Source: Methylomicrobium sp051061015 (GTDB taxonomy: Bacteria; Pseudomonadota; Gammaproteobacteria; Methylococcales; Methylomonadaceae). Taken from it: DNA of 64,000 bases. The notes below the pieces were generated by a model, which saw only the letters and a program-made list of their open reading frames with translations, was not told where the DNA came from and did no database searches. Within the stretch, counting starts at the first letter, position 1. Each line of letters starts with the position of its first letter. The translations under genes were made by a program, and so were the position numbers. Positions 42,575 through 51,493 of the stretch are shown here, piece after piece. The stretch lies in assembly GCA_051061015.1 (NCBI GenBank), contig JBPFEG010000083.1, positions 248,001 to 312,000 on the forward strand, given 5' to 3'.

Positions 42575-42979
42575 CTAGCTGTGTCTCGACGAATACCGGC
42601 TGGCCTGCGGTTTCCGGCTTGCGTAAACGGTCAGCAGCAACCAGGCGATCAAAAAGCTGACGCCGCCGAATGGCGTAACCATCCCGAGCTGTTTCAAATC
42701 CATGACTGCGAGTAAATATAAACTGCCCGAGAACAGCACGATTCCAATCAGCATCAGCCAGCCGGCCCAGTTCAACAGCTTGGATTCAGGCTCATGCCGG
42801 CGGGCTAAAGCAATTCCGATCAGGCCCAGCGCATGCCACATCTGGTAATTGACGCCGGTCTGATAGACCGCCAGCATTTCCGGCGTGATCACATTTTTCA
42901 GGCCATGCGCGCCGAATGCGCCCATGCCGACTCCGATCAAGGCGCTGAGCGCGCCGAAAAATAAAAAAATCGATTGCAT
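42575..42979 (-). CDS. DUF423 small membrane protein
   Basis: The 134-residue protein has four membrane segments and the family opening FFGALSALIGVGMGAFGAHGLK, followed by TGVNYQMWHALGLIG. It belongs to the YgdD/DUF423 group of unknown function. It ends at the terminator on one side and starts 1 base from the moaB stop on the other. Confidence 0.93.
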   Translation of the reverse strand: MQSIFLFFGALSALIGVGMGAFGAHGLKNVITPEMLAVYQTGVNYQMWHALGLIGIALARRHEPESKLLNWAGWLMLIGIVLFSGSLYLLAVMDLKQLGMVTPFGGVSFLIAWLLLTVYASRKPQASRYSSRHS

Positions 42980-42980
42980 A

Positions 42981-43502
42981 TCAGGTTTCCAGAAGTCTCG
43001 GCATCAGCTGAACCAGGTTACAGGGTTTAGTGCGGAAGTCGAGCTGATCCTTGATCAGCCCGTCCCAAGCAGTGCGGCAGGCGCCGGACGAGCCCGGCAG
43101 GCAGAACAGATAAGTGCCGTTCGCAACGCCGGCAATTGCACGCGACTGGATCGTCGAAGTCTTGATATCCTGATACGAGAGCATCCGGAACGTTTCGCCG
43201 AAGCCGTCGAGCACCTTGTCCAGCAGCGGTCTCACTGCTTCAGGGGTGCCGTCACGGCCGGTCACGCCGGTGCCACCGGTGGTGAGTACGACATTCACCT
43301 CAGGGTCGGCGATCCATTGCGAGACGGCCGCCCGGATCTGATAGACATTATCGGGCACGATTTTTTTTTCAATGACACGGTGGCCGGAGGCAATCGCGCG
43401 ATCAACCAGCGTCTTACCGGAGATATCGTCGGTTTCGGTGCGCGTATCCGAAACGACCAGTACGGCGATGTTCAAGGGTATGAAAGAGTTCGTCATCGAC
43501 AT
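42981..43502 (-). CDS. moaB: Molybdenum cofactor biosynthesis protein MoaB/MogA family
   Basis: The 173-residue protein has the molybdopterin-binding motifs VVLTTGGTGVTGRDGTPEA (near 90) and IAGVANGTYLFCLPGSSGACRTAWD. Length and wording fit MoaB more than MogA. It adenylates or binds molybdopterin, or in E. coli plays an unresolved role. An alternative ATG lies two codons inside. It is followed directly by the DUF423 gene. Confidence 0.9.
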   Translation of the reverse strand: MSMTNSFIPLNIAVLVVSDTRTETDDISGKTLVDRAIASGHRVIEKKIVPDNVYQIRAAVSQWIADPEVNVVLTTGGTGVTGRDGTPEAVRPLLDKVLDGFGETFRMLSYQDIKTSTIQSRAIAGVANGTYLFCLPGSSGACRTAWDGLIKDQLDFRTKPCNLVQLMPRLLET

Positions 43503-43552
43503 TCACTATGCGGATTATCTATTAACCCGCATAGGGTAACCATCATTCGCGC

Positions 43553-44917
43553 TTATCGCAAGACCACGAAGAAGCCTTCCTGACCGCGTTGAATATTGAT
43601 CATCAATGGCGCATCCGGATTGGTGGCCTCCTTCAATTCGTCGATGTTATGCACCCGGTAACGGTTGGCCGTCACGATCACATCGCCGGGTCGAAGGCCT
43701 ACGCGCCAGGCGTAAGAGACGGTATTGATTTTCTCGATCAGGATGCCTTCGACCTGATCTTTCGAGGTGGCGCCCAGAATCGTGCCTTTCAGGGTCGGGT
43801 GCAGTTTCTCGCCATTCAGGTGCGGACGCTCAGGCTTGCCGATCGTTGCGTTGGCCTGTTTTTTTTCATTGCCGCGATAAAACTCGATATTCACTTGATC
43901 GCCAATCTGCATCAGACCGATGATATTGCGTATCTCGTGACTGTTCCTGATCGATTTGCCGTTGGCTGCAACGATGACATCGCCAGGCTCGAGGCCAGCC
44001 TTCGCGGCAGGCGAATTGCTTTCGATCCGGCTGACCACTGCGCCTTGATGGTTGGTCAGATTGAAGGCATTGACCAGGTCGGGCGTCAAGTCCTGCGTCG
44101 TGACGCCGAGCAGGCCGCGGCGTACTTCGCCGTGCTTGACCAGGGAGTCCTTGATGCTGGCGACCATGTTCGAGGGAATCGCGAAGCCGATTCCGACATT
44201 GCCGCCGCTCGGCGCAAGGATCGCAGTATTCATCCCGATAAACTCGCCGTTCAGATTGACTAAGGCACCGCCCGAATTACCCGGGTTGATCGAGGCATCG
44301 GTCTGAATGAAGTCTTCATAGCCTTCAATACCCAGTCCGGAACGCCCCAGCGCGCTGATAATCCCCGAGGTGACTGTCTGACCGAGCCCGAACGGGTTGC
44401 CGATCGCGACGACGAAATCGCCGACTTTCAACTGGCTCGAATCGGCCATCGGCAGTTCGGTCAGGTTGTCCCCCGGAATCTGAATCACCGCGACATCGGC
44501 CTCAGGGTCTGCACCGATCAGATGGGCGTCGAGTTGCCGACCGTCGCTCAACGTGACCATGATCTTGTCCGCCTTATCGATCACATGGTTATTGGTCAAT
44601 ACATACCCCTTGTCGCTATCGATGATCACGCCGGAGCCGAGACTGCTTTTCTGTTGCTGGCGCGGCGATTGATTGGGCAAATTAAAAAAGTGTCGGAAAA
44701 AAGGGTCTTGCAGCAGAGGGTTTTGCGCGACTTCGATTTTGGTCGTGGTCGAAATATTGACCACCGCCGGCATGCTTTTTTCCAGCATCGGCGCCAGAGA
44801 CGGCATACTCTGTCCGCCCAGAAAGGCCGGCAGCGCTGCAGCTGCAGGTAAAGTCATTCCCAAGCCAAACGTTAAAAGAACCGGTATCGCGAGCTGTTTT
44901 CCAATAGTTTTTCTCAT
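43553..44917 (-). CDS. Periplasmic Deg/HtrA-family serine protease
   Basis: The protein of about 454 residues is read from the ATG at 44915-44917, where a signal peptide begins (MRKTIGKQLAIPVLLTFGLG), with GGGAAT upstream; 16 more open codons further up look non-coding. The triad is His111 (TNNHVID), Asp141 (PEADVAVIQ) and Ser215 (NPGNSGGALV). Two PDZ domains follow (about 260-350 and 370-450). This is the DegQ/DegP type, which degrades misfolded envelope proteins. Which of the two cannot be fixed from sequence alone. Confidence 0.94.
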   Translation of the reverse strand: MRKTIGKQLAIPVLLTFGLGMTLPAAAALPAFLGGQSMPSLAPMLEKSMPAVVNISTTTKIEVAQNPLLQDPFFRHFFNLPNQSPRQQQKSSLGSGVIIDSDKGYVLTNNHVIDKADKIMVTLSDGRQLDAHLIGADPEADVAVIQIPGDNLTELPMADSSQLKVGDFVVAIGNPFGLGQTVTSGIISALGRSGLGIEGYEDFIQTDASINPGNSGGALVNLNGEFIGMNTAILAPSGGNVGIGFAIPSNMVASIKDSLVKHGEVRRGLLGVTTQDLTPDLVNAFNLTNHQGAVVSRIESNSPAAKAGLEPGDVIVAANGKSIRNSHEIRNIIGLMQIGDQVNIEFYRGNEKKQANATIGKPERPHLNGEKLHPTLKGTILGATSKDQVEGILIEKINTVSYAWRVGLRPGDVIVTANRYRVHNIDELKEATNPDAPLMINIQRGQEGFFVVLR

Positions 44918-45123
44918 AGTGATTCCCAAGCGAGTTAAACGGGGCAGTAGACAATATAAGATCAAAAATGTTTAAAACAAGCCCCATCATATGGGCATTT
45001 CGTAATAAAAGCTTTCTTGTGTTTTGATGCGGCGTGATATTTTTCGAATTTCCGACAGGATTTAGAGCGGGGCGGCCTTGTTCGAGCTATGCTTAAGTTT
45101 TGTTAATTGCGTTTACTAGGTTT

Positions 45124-46461
45124 ATGGCGGTAGATATCACTTCAGAAGATGCGTTGCGCATTCGAAAGCTGGTTCCTCTGGCAACCTTGCCGGGACCGGT
45201 ATTCAATGACTTGTGTTATGAAATAACAATAGAAGAAATCAAGGACGCTTTTTTGTTTAAAAAAGGCGAGACGGAAAATCATTTATTCTACTTGATCGAC
45301 GGCGAAGTGGTGTTGCAGGCGGAGGGTCTGGTAATCGATGTGGTCTCCTCTGCGCATGAATCGTCCAAGTTTGCCTTGGCGCACCAATTGCCCAGAAAGA
45401 TCGATGCGGTTGCGAAAGGTATGGTTCGGTTCGTCAGGCTGGATGCGGAAAAGGTCAATAATCCCCCTCCTGTGGAATATAAGGAAGAAAATAAAATGAT
45501 GGTGGTTGAAGAGGAAATCGAGGAAGACTCAAGCGACTGGATGACCGTGTTATTGAAATTGCCGATCATTCAGCGATTGCCCCCGGCCAATTTACAGAAA
45601 ATTTTGATCGCTCTGGAAGAAGTGACGATGGAAAAAGGAGAAGTCATTATCGAACAAGGGGCGGTCGGGGATTATTTTTATTTTTTGAAGAGTGGCCAAT
45701 GTGTTATTTCGCGCAAGCCGACGCCCCATTCAAAAGACATTCGTCTTGGCGTGCTGGAAAAAGGCGAGATTTTTGGCGAAGATGCGCTCATTACCGATGC
45801 GCCGCGAACGGTTTCGATTATCGCCTTGACTGATGTGACTTTATTGCGCCTGGACAAGAAAAGATTCGTCAGTTTGATCAAGACGCCTTCTCTGACTTTC
45901 GTCAGCTATGAGGAACTGCTGGCGCTGCAGCAGGAAGAAGGAGCGGTGGTGCTGGATGTTCGTGCGCCCGATGAATTCGAGGAGCATCATATCGATGGCA
46001 GTATCAATGTGCCGTTTTTTTCTTTGCGGATGCAAATAAAAAACGTGAACCGGGATAAGCCGGTGATTGTGGTATGCCGTGACGGACGGATAAGCGAGGC
46101 AGGGGCTTTCTTTCTGCTGAAGCACAGGTATAAGGCGGTAATACTGAAAGGAGGGATGGAGTCCATACCCGAAGCAGTTGAAGAGTCAGCCGAAACACAG
46201 GCCGAAACGGTGGTTGATGCGTCGCATCAAACGGAACCGGAAGATACCTTCGAGCTTAAGGAACAGGACGAAAGCTTCGAGGAGCAGATTCGGAAGCTTA
46301 AAGCAGAGAATGAGTCGTTACGACGCGCTGTCAGGCAGTTAAATGAAAAATGCAACAAACTGGACCTGGAAAAGAAGCAGGTTGAAGACCGTTTCGCGAT
46401 GCTGTCCAAGCATTTCGAACAATTAAAGCAAATATTGCAAAAACTCAAAAGTAGCGCTTGA
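45124..46461 (+). CDS. Tandem cNMP-binding, rhodanese and coiled-coil fusion protein
   Basis: The protein of about 445 residues starts at the ATG at 45124; a TTG eight codons up is less likely. A degenerate cyclic-nucleotide-binding fold covers about 20-115, a canonical one about 135-260 (EKGEVIIEQGAVGDYFYFLKSG, GEIFGEDALITDAPRTVS), and a rhodanese domain about 270-350 with active-site Cys in VCRDGRISEA. An acidic linker and a leucine-rich coiled coil (about 390-440) end it. The second pocket has GEDA and PRT instead of the usual GE-A...RAA, so the ligand is uncertain. It probably links second messenger and sulfur or redox state. Confidence 0.88.
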   Translation: MAVDITSEDALRIRKLVPLATLPGPVFNDLCYEITIEEIKDAFLFKKGETENHLFYLIDGEVVLQAEGLVIDVVSSAHESSKFALAHQLPRKIDAVAKGMVRFVRLDAEKVNNPPPVEYKEENKMMVVEEEIEEDSSDWMTVLLKLPIIQRLPPANLQKILIALEEVTMEKGEVIIEQGAVGDYFYFLKSGQCVISRKPTPHSKDIRLGVLEKGEIFGEDALITDAPRTVSIIALTDVTLLRLDKKRFVSLIKTPSLTFVSYEELLALQQEEGAVVLDVRAPDEFEEHHIDGSINVPFFSLRMQIKNVNRDKPVIVVCRDGRISEAGAFFLLKHRYKAVILKGGMESIPEAVEESAETQAETVVDASHQTEPEDTFELKEQDESFEEQIRKLKAENESLRRAVRQLNEKCNKLDLEKKQVEDRFAMLSKHFEQLKQILQKLKSSA

Positions 46462-46470
46462 AAACAACCA

Positions 46471-46511
46471 CCCGGACAAAACCACAGGCAATAGGCCCGG
46501 GTTAGTCCGGG
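46471..46511. terminator. Hairpin between the fusion gene and rpmG
   Basis: CCCGGAC (46471-46477) and GTCCGGG (46505-46511) pair exactly; the loop contains CCCGGGTTAG. The same arms form the hairpin after pyrC' at 52783-52803. It lies between convergent genes, so termination is plausible, although the T runs are weak. Confidence 0.45.
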
Positions 46512-46529
46512 AGCGGAATCAGAAGGGGC

Positions 46530-46685
46530 TTATTTGATTTTCGCTTCCTTATAGATCACATGCTTGCGGGCAACCGGATCGAACTTCTTGATTTCCATTT
46601 TCTCGGGCATCGTTCTTTTGTTTTTGGTCGTGGTATAGAAGTGACCGGTGCCTTCGGTAGAAATTAATTTGATTTTATCGCGCAT
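46530..46685 (-). CDS. rpmG: 50S ribosomal protein L33
   Basis: The minus strand encodes 51 residues, MRDKIKLISTEGTGHFYTTT and on to KEAKIK, a complete L33. It has no CxxC zinc motif, so it is the zinc-independent form. The stop is the TAA at 46530-46532, and AGGAGAGAGAG lies just before the ATG. It is too short to be listed by common length cut-offs. It follows rpmB by 12 bases, the usual rpmB-rpmG pair. Confidence 0.95.
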   Translation of the reverse strand: MRDKIKLISTEGTGHFYTTTKNKRTMPEKMEIKKFDPVARKHVIYKEAKIK

Positions 46686-46697
46686 TTCTCTCTCTCC

Positions 46698-46934
46698 TTA
46701 CACTTTTTGGCCGCGTTTGCGCAGGTCAGACAAAACGGCGTCGATGCCTTTTTTATCGATGATCCGCATGCCTTTGGTCGAAACTCTCAGGCGTACCCAG
46801 CGGTTTTCGCTTTCCACCCAGAATCTGTGATGTTGCAGATTAGGTAAAAAACGGCGGTTGGTTTTGTTGTTTGCGTGCGAAACGTTGTTTCCGGTAACAG
46901 GCTGTTTGCCCGTTACTTGACAGACTCTGGACAT
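46698..46934 (-). CDS. rpmB: 50S ribosomal protein L28
   Basis: The 78-residue protein starts at the ATG at 46932-46934 (MSRVCQVTGKQPVTGNNVSH), with GAGGG upstream; nine extra in-frame codons are not part of L28. RRFLPNLQHHRFWVESENRWV is the family core. Only one Cys is present, so this is a zinc-free type, like the L33 beside it. Confidence 0.96.
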   Translation of the reverse strand: MSRVCQVTGKQPVTGNNVSHANNKTNRRFLPNLQHHRFWVESENRWVRLRVSTKGMRIIDKKGIDAVLSDLRKRGQKV

Positions 46935-47055
46935 GATTACCCTCAATGTGCCTTGATTCAAAAGTTAATCCGACTTTATACCAAAATTTCTTTTCAAGGT
47001 AAATAACTCCCGATAAAATAAACCGGATATTTCAAGCCAACGAACAAGGAAAACG

Positions 47056-48003
47056 ATGTCAATCAAGCTCGGCATGGTGATGGACTCCATCCAGAAGATC
47101 AATATCAAAAAAGACACCAGTTTTGCGATGCTGCTCGAAGCGCAAGCCAGATGCTGGGAGCTTCATTACATGGAGTTGAACGATCTTTACCTGCGTAATG
47201 GACGGGCCTATGCGCGAACCCGTACGGTGACCGTACAACGGGATTCACAGAAGTGGTTCGAGTTCCATCTCGAGCAGGACATGCCTCTGGACCAGCTCGA
47301 CGTAATTCTGATGCGCAAGGATCCTCCCTTCGATCAGGAATACATTTATGCGACTTATCTTCTGGAACGCGCGGAAAATTTGGGGGTCTATGTCGTAAAT
47401 AAGCCCCAATCTCTGCGCGACGCGAACGAGAAACTGTTTACCGCATGGTTTCCGCAATGTTGCGCCGAAACATTAGTGGCTAGAGAGCCCGAAAGAATTC
47501 GTCATTTTCTGCACGAGCAGGAGGAAATTATCTTGAAGCCTCTGGACGGTATGGGCGGCACTTCCATATTCCGCTTGCGCCGGGGCGATCCCAACCTAAG
47601 CGTGATACTGGAAACAATGACACGTTATAAGACCTGTTATGTGATGGCACAAAAATACCTGCCCGAAATCGTCGACGGCGACAAACGTATTGTGCTGGTG
47701 AACGGCGAAGCGGTACCGTATGCATTGGCGCGGATTCCGGCGCCGGGCGAGACGCGCGGCAATCTGGCGGCCGGGGGGCGCGCCGAGGGCCGGAAATTGA
47801 CCGAACGCGACTGGTGGATCGCAAACCAGGTCGGACCGATACTCAGGGAAAAAGGTCTGATATTTGCCGGCATTGATGTGATCGGCGATACCTTGACCGA
47901 AATCAATGTCACGAGTCCTACCTGTGTGCAGGAACTGGACCGAGAGTTTGGACTGAATATTGCCGGGCTGTTGATGGATCATATTGAGAAGGCGGTTGCC
48001 TGA
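47056..48003 (+). CDS. gshB: Glutathione synthetase
   Basis: The enzyme joins gamma-glutamylcysteine and glycine with ATP. The 315-residue ATP-grasp protein has LKPLDGMGGTSIFRL near residue 160, LVNGEAVPYALARIPAPGE near 215, and the C-terminal IDVIGDTLTEINVTSPTC. It is read from the ATG at 47056, which has AAGGA in front. It precedes a tonB-like gene, whose ATG follows the gshB stop by 1 base. Confidence 0.97.
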   Translation: MSIKLGMVMDSIQKINIKKDTSFAMLLEAQARCWELHYMELNDLYLRNGRAYARTRTVTVQRDSQKWFEFHLEQDMPLDQLDVILMRKDPPFDQEYIYATYLLERAENLGVYVVNKPQSLRDANEKLFTAWFPQCCAETLVAREPERIRHFLHEQEEIILKPLDGMGGTSIFRLRRGDPNLSVILETMTRYKTCYVMAQKYLPEIVDGDKRIVLVNGEAVPYALARIPAPGETRGNLAAGGRAEGRKLTERDWWIANQVGPILREKGLIFAGIDVIGDTLTEINVTSPTCVQELDREFGLNIAGLLMDHIEKAVA

Positions 48004-48004
48004 G

Positions 48005-48901
48005 ATGATGAGCCGTAAAATGCTCGATCCCACGCTATCTCCCGGCAACGATACGATTCTGGTCTTTCTGTTTGTCGCTGCGGTCCTGCATATCCTGGTT
48101 ATTCTGGGAGTCGATTTTTCCGCGCCCAAGCCTGAAGAATTCAAGCGTTCGATTGAGATTACGCTGGTCGATACGCCGGCCAAAAAAGCGCCGAAACAGG
48201 CAAAAATGCTGGCACAGGAAAATCAGATCGGGGCTGGCGAACAGGACATCAAGCCGAAGCCGCAAGCCCAGAAAATCGCCAACGAGGGCAATACCAGCGA
48301 GAGCAAGCATCTGGCAAAAGCCGAACCGGTACAGCAACAAAGCCGTCCCCAGGTCCAGAAAAAGGTCATTACTCAGCAAAAGGCCGAAAAGAAGATCGCC
48401 GAAGTGACAGCGAAACCGGCGCCTGACAAGGAACCTGCCGTCGAAGCCCGTCACCATCCGATTCTGACGCCCGAAGCGCTGCAGGAGCAGATTACCCAGC
48501 TGGGTACTGAAATTCGCGACAGCCAGCTGAGCGGCGAGCAAAGCAAGATCAAGTTCGTCAGTATGGTCAGCGCGCATAAGTATCTTGCGGCGCAATATCT
48601 GAAAGACTGGGAAAACAAGGTCGAAAGAATGGGGAACCGTAATTACCCCGAAATTGCCTCGAGGAAGAATTTTTCGGCGACTTTAACCATGGACGTCGGC
48701 ATCAATGCCGACGGCAGCATCTACAGTATCCGGATCAATAAATCGTCGGGGATTCCGGAACTGGACGAAGCGGCCAAAAACATCGTCCGGATGAGCGCTC
48801 CGTTTGCCCCGTTGCCTCAGGATTTATTGAAGGAGTTGAATGTGCTGGTGATTACCCGGGTTTGGAAATTTTCCGATGAATCGGGCATTACGACGCGTTA
48901 A
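48005..48901 (+). CDS. TonB-like energy transducer
   Basis: The 298-residue inner-membrane protein is read from the ATG at 48005; a second ATG follows immediately. It has one membrane segment (ILVFLFVAAVLHILVILGV, about 20-38), a Lys/Gln/Pro/Ala-rich periplasmic spacer (about 50-190) and a C-terminal TonB domain (about 215-295: LTMDVGINADGSIYSIRINKSSG). It couples the proton motive force to outer-membrane receptors. The exbB and exbD partners are not in the window. The gshB-tonB-algH-ruvX order is typical of pseudomonads and relatives. Confidence 0.9.
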   Translation: MMSRKMLDPTLSPGNDTILVFLFVAAVLHILVILGVDFSAPKPEEFKRSIEITLVDTPAKKAPKQAKMLAQENQIGAGEQDIKPKPQAQKIANEGNTSESKHLAKAEPVQQQSRPQVQKKVITQQKAEKKIAEVTAKPAPDKEPAVEARHHPILTPEALQEQITQLGTEIRDSQLSGEQSKIKFVSMVSAHKYLAAQYLKDWENKVERMGNRNYPEIASRKNFSATLTMDVGINADGSIYSIRINKSSGIPELDEAAKNIVRMSAPFAPLPQDLLKELNVLVITRVWKFSDESGITTR

Positions 48902-48950
48902 TTAAAAAAGATGCAGTCTGGTCAATAACCTTATACATTGAGTGATAGCC

Positions 48951-49514
48951 ATGAACGAAGCAACTTATTTAAACAATCAATTCATCATCGCGATGCCGAA
49001 TCTGGCTGATCCGAATTTTTTTCATACCGTGACTTACATGTGCCAGCATAATCAGGAAGGGGCATTGGGCATTGTGATCAACCGTTCGACTGGCATGAAG
49101 CTCGATGAAATCTTCAAGCAGATGGAGATTCGCGTCACCTCTAAAGCGGCCGCCGAGACGCCGATCTTCGCAGGGGGACCGGTACAGCAGGACCGCGGCT
49201 TCGTCGTGCATACGGCCGGCGGAAAATGGGATGCGACGATGCCGATATCCGATACGATTTCACTGACCACATCGCGTGATGTGATCGAGGCGATTGCAAC
49301 CGGTGAGGGCCCGGAACACTACCTGGTGGCGCTGGGCTATGCTGGATGGGGCGAAGGCCAGCTCGAAAAAGAAATTCTTGACAATGCCTGGCTCAACTCC
49401 CCGTTCGGCACCCAAGTCCTGTTCGATCTGCCGATCAATATGCGCTGGGCGGCTGCGGCCGGGCAGATCGGCGTCGACATCAATCAGCTGACGATGCCGG
49501 CGGGACATGGCTGA
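48951..49514 (+). CDS. algH: YqgE/AlgH-family protein
   Basis: The 187-residue protein matches UPF0301 throughout (NNQFIIAMPNLADPNFFHTV, GALGIVINRST, GGPVQQDRGFVVHT, GYAGWGEGQLEKEI). I use the ATG at 48951 rather than a GTG three codons up. The function of AlgH is not settled; it affects alginate in Pseudomonas. It overlaps the ruvX start by 8 bases. Confidence 0.93.
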   Translation: MNEATYLNNQFIIAMPNLADPNFFHTVTYMCQHNQEGALGIVINRSTGMKLDEIFKQMEIRVTSKAAAETPIFAGGPVQQDRGFVVHTAGGKWDATMPISDTISLTTSRDVIEAIATGEGPEHYLVALGYAGWGEGQLEKEILDNAWLNSPFGTQVLFDLPINMRWAAAAGQIGVDINQLTMPAGHG

Positions 49515-50016
49515 GGCTTTTTCCAGACTTTCCGGCAAAACGAAGATTTCCGAACGCAAGGATCCGCTGGCTCCCAAAAGGGCCGGCGACACCTATCTCG
49601 GCTTCGATTTCGGCACCAAAAAAATCGGTGTGGCGGTCGGGCAGACCACCACCGCTACCGCAAGCCCGTTGCACACGCTCAGGGCCGTCAATCAGCAGCC
49701 GAACTGGCAGGGCATCTCCGAACTGATTAAAGAGTGGCAACCTGCAGGGCTCATCGTCGGTATTTCCTTGCAGGCGGACGGCAGCGATAATCCTGTCACG
49801 CCGCGTATGTTAAAATTCTGCCGGCAACTAGAAGGCCGTTTCGGTCTGCCGGTTTACCCACAGGACGAGACTTTGTCGACCTTCGAAGCGAAACAATTGT
49901 TGTTCGATGAGGTTAGCGTCACTGCCACAAAACTCTGGGAAGTCCAGGATCAGCTGGCCGCTCAGCTTATTTTGCAAACCTGGCTTAACGCGCGCATTCG
50001 AGAAAATGAATCCTAA
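49507..50016 (+). CDS. ruvX: Holliday-junction resolvase-like/pre-16S rRNA nuclease RuvX (YqgF)
   Basis: The 169-residue RNase H-fold protein has the first catalytic Asp in YLGFDFGTKKIGVAVG near residue 38. EWQPAGLIVGISLQADGS and the late Asp/Glu in VYPQDETLSTFEA follow. It trims the pre-16S rRNA in E. coli. The N-terminal 30 residues are longer than in E. coli. It overlaps algH and pyrR, so translation is coupled along this unit. Confidence 0.93.
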   Translation: MAEAFSRLSGKTKISERKDPLAPKRAGDTYLGFDFGTKKIGVAVGQTTTATASPLHTLRAVNQQPNWQGISELIKEWQPAGLIVGISLQADGSDNPVTPRMLKFCRQLEGRFGLPVYPQDETLSTFEAKQLLFDEVSVTATKLWEVQDQLAAQLILQTWLNARIRENES

Positions 50017-50524
50017 CCACATCGATATCCCGGAACTGATCGACCAATTGGCCGACCAGCTTAAAACCCTTATTGCCGAACGTAAATTGATCAATCCCTT
50101 GATGATCGGGATTCGTACCGGCGGCGTCTGGATCGCCGAGCGCCTGCACCAAAAACTGCACATTCAGGAACCTTTGGGACTCCTCGATATTTCCTTCTAT
50201 CGCGACGATTTTTCGCAGATAGGCATGAACCCGAAGGTGAAGCCGAGCCAGTTGCCGACGCAGCTCGAAGGCCGCGACATCATTCTGGTCGACGACGTGT
50301 TTTACACCGGCCGGACAATCCGCGCCGCATTGAACGAGATTTTCGATTACGGACGCCCGAATCAGGTTTTGCTGGCGGTGCTGATCAAGCGCGACGGCAA
50401 GCAAATTCCGATCGCTCCAGACTGCGTCGGAATCCGGATCGGGCTGAATCCGGGACAGCGCATCAAGCTGACCGGGCCGGAACCTTTGGCTGCGCATATC
50501 GAAATGGTCAAAGGAGCCGCTTAA
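50006..50524 (+). CDS. pyrR: PyrR-type uracil phosphoribosyltransferase/regulator
   Basis: The 172-residue protein is read from the ATG at 50006 (MNPNHIDIPELIDQLADQL); the longer open frame overlaps ruvX and is not PyrR-like. The PRPP motif is IILVDDVFYTGRTIRAA near residue 95. In Firmicutes PyrR binds pyr mRNA; in Pseudomonas-like bacteria its homologue stands in the same pyrR-pyrB-pyrC' order as here. Its stop is 3 bases before the pyrB ATG. Confidence 0.93.
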   Translation: MNPNHIDIPELIDQLADQLKTLIAERKLINPLMIGIRTGGVWIAERLHQKLHIQEPLGLLDISFYRDDFSQIGMNPKVKPSQLPTQLEGRDIILVDDVFYTGRTIRAALNEIFDYGRPNQVLLAVLIKRDGKQIPIAPDCVGIRIGLNPGQRIKLTGPEPLAAHIEMVKGAA

Positions 50525-50527
50525 ACG

Positions 50528-51493
50528 ATGGCCGGTAATCTGCAATTGACCTCGGAAGGCAAGTTAAAGCACTTCCTGACGATCGAAGGGCTGGATAAAT
50601 CGCTTTTGACCGAAATTCTCGACATGGCCGAGTCATTTGCCGGCATGTCGGATCAGCAGGTCAAAAAAGTGCCGATCCTGCGCGGCAAGACGATCGTGAA
50701 CCTGTTCTTCGAGAACAGCACGCGCACGCGGACCACCTTCGAACTGGCCGCCAAGCGGCTGTCCGCCGATGTGCTCAGCATCAATATCGCGACCTCGGCG
50801 ACTTCGAAGGGCGAGAGCCTGCTTGATACGATCCGCAATCTGGAATCGATGTTCGTCGACATGTTCGTGGTGCGCCATGCGTTGAGCGGCGCGGCCCATT
50901 TTATCGCGCAGCAGGTCGCACCGCATATCGGCGTGATTAATGCCGGCGACGGTCAGCATGCGCATCCGACCCAGGCGATGTTGGACATGTTCACGATCCG
51001 CCAGATCAAAAAGGATTTCGCGCCGCTGAAGGTAGCGATCATCGGCGACATCCTGCACTCCCGCGTCGCCCGCTCCGAAATCATCGCGCTGAATACGCTC
51101 GGCGCAGCCGAAGTCAGGGTCATCGCGCCGAAAACCCTGCTGCCCGTGTACGTTGAAACGCTCGGCGTGAAGGTGTTTCATGAACTGAAGGAGGGGCTGA
51201 AGGATGTCGACGTGGTGATGATGCTGCGCCTGCAGAAAGAACGCATGAGTTCGGCGCTGTTGCCCAGCGAGAGCGAGTATTTCAAATGTTTCGGCCTGAC
51301 CGAGGATAAATTAAGACTCGCCAAGCCCGATGCGATCGTGATGCATCCTGGCCCGATCAACCGCGGTGTCGAAATCGATTCGAAAGTCGCCGACGGGCCT
51401 CAGTCGGTCATATTGAAACAGGTCAGCAACGGCATCGCGGTGCGGATGGCGGTGATGGCGATGGTGATGCACCCGCACGGAGTCAGCGCATGA
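50528..51493 (+). CDS. pyrB: Aspartate carbamoyltransferase catalytic subunit
   Basis: The enzyme makes carbamoyl aspartate, the first committed step of pyrimidine synthesis. The 321-residue protein has the carbamoyl phosphate motif FFENSTRTRTTFELA near residue 60. HPTQAMLDMFTI and the late HPGPINRGVEI are also present. The approximately 15 N-terminal residues before the core are typical of the Pseudomonas-type enzyme, which forms a dodecamer with an inactive dihydroorotase-like subunit. That partner is the next gene (4-base overlap). Confidence 0.96.
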   Translation: MAGNLQLTSEGKLKHFLTIEGLDKSLLTEILDMAESFAGMSDQQVKKVPILRGKTIVNLFFENSTRTRTTFELAAKRLSADVLSINIATSATSKGESLLDTIRNLESMFVDMFVVRHALSGAAHFIAQQVAPHIGVINAGDGQHAHPTQAMLDMFTIRQIKKDFAPLKVAIIGDILHSRVARSEIIALNTLGAAEVRVIAPKTLLPVYVETLGVKVFHELKEGLKDVDVVMMLRLQKERMSSALLPSESEYFKCFGLTEDKLRLAKPDAIVMHPGPINRGVEIDSKVADGPQSVILKQVSNGIAVRMAVMAMVMHPHGVSA

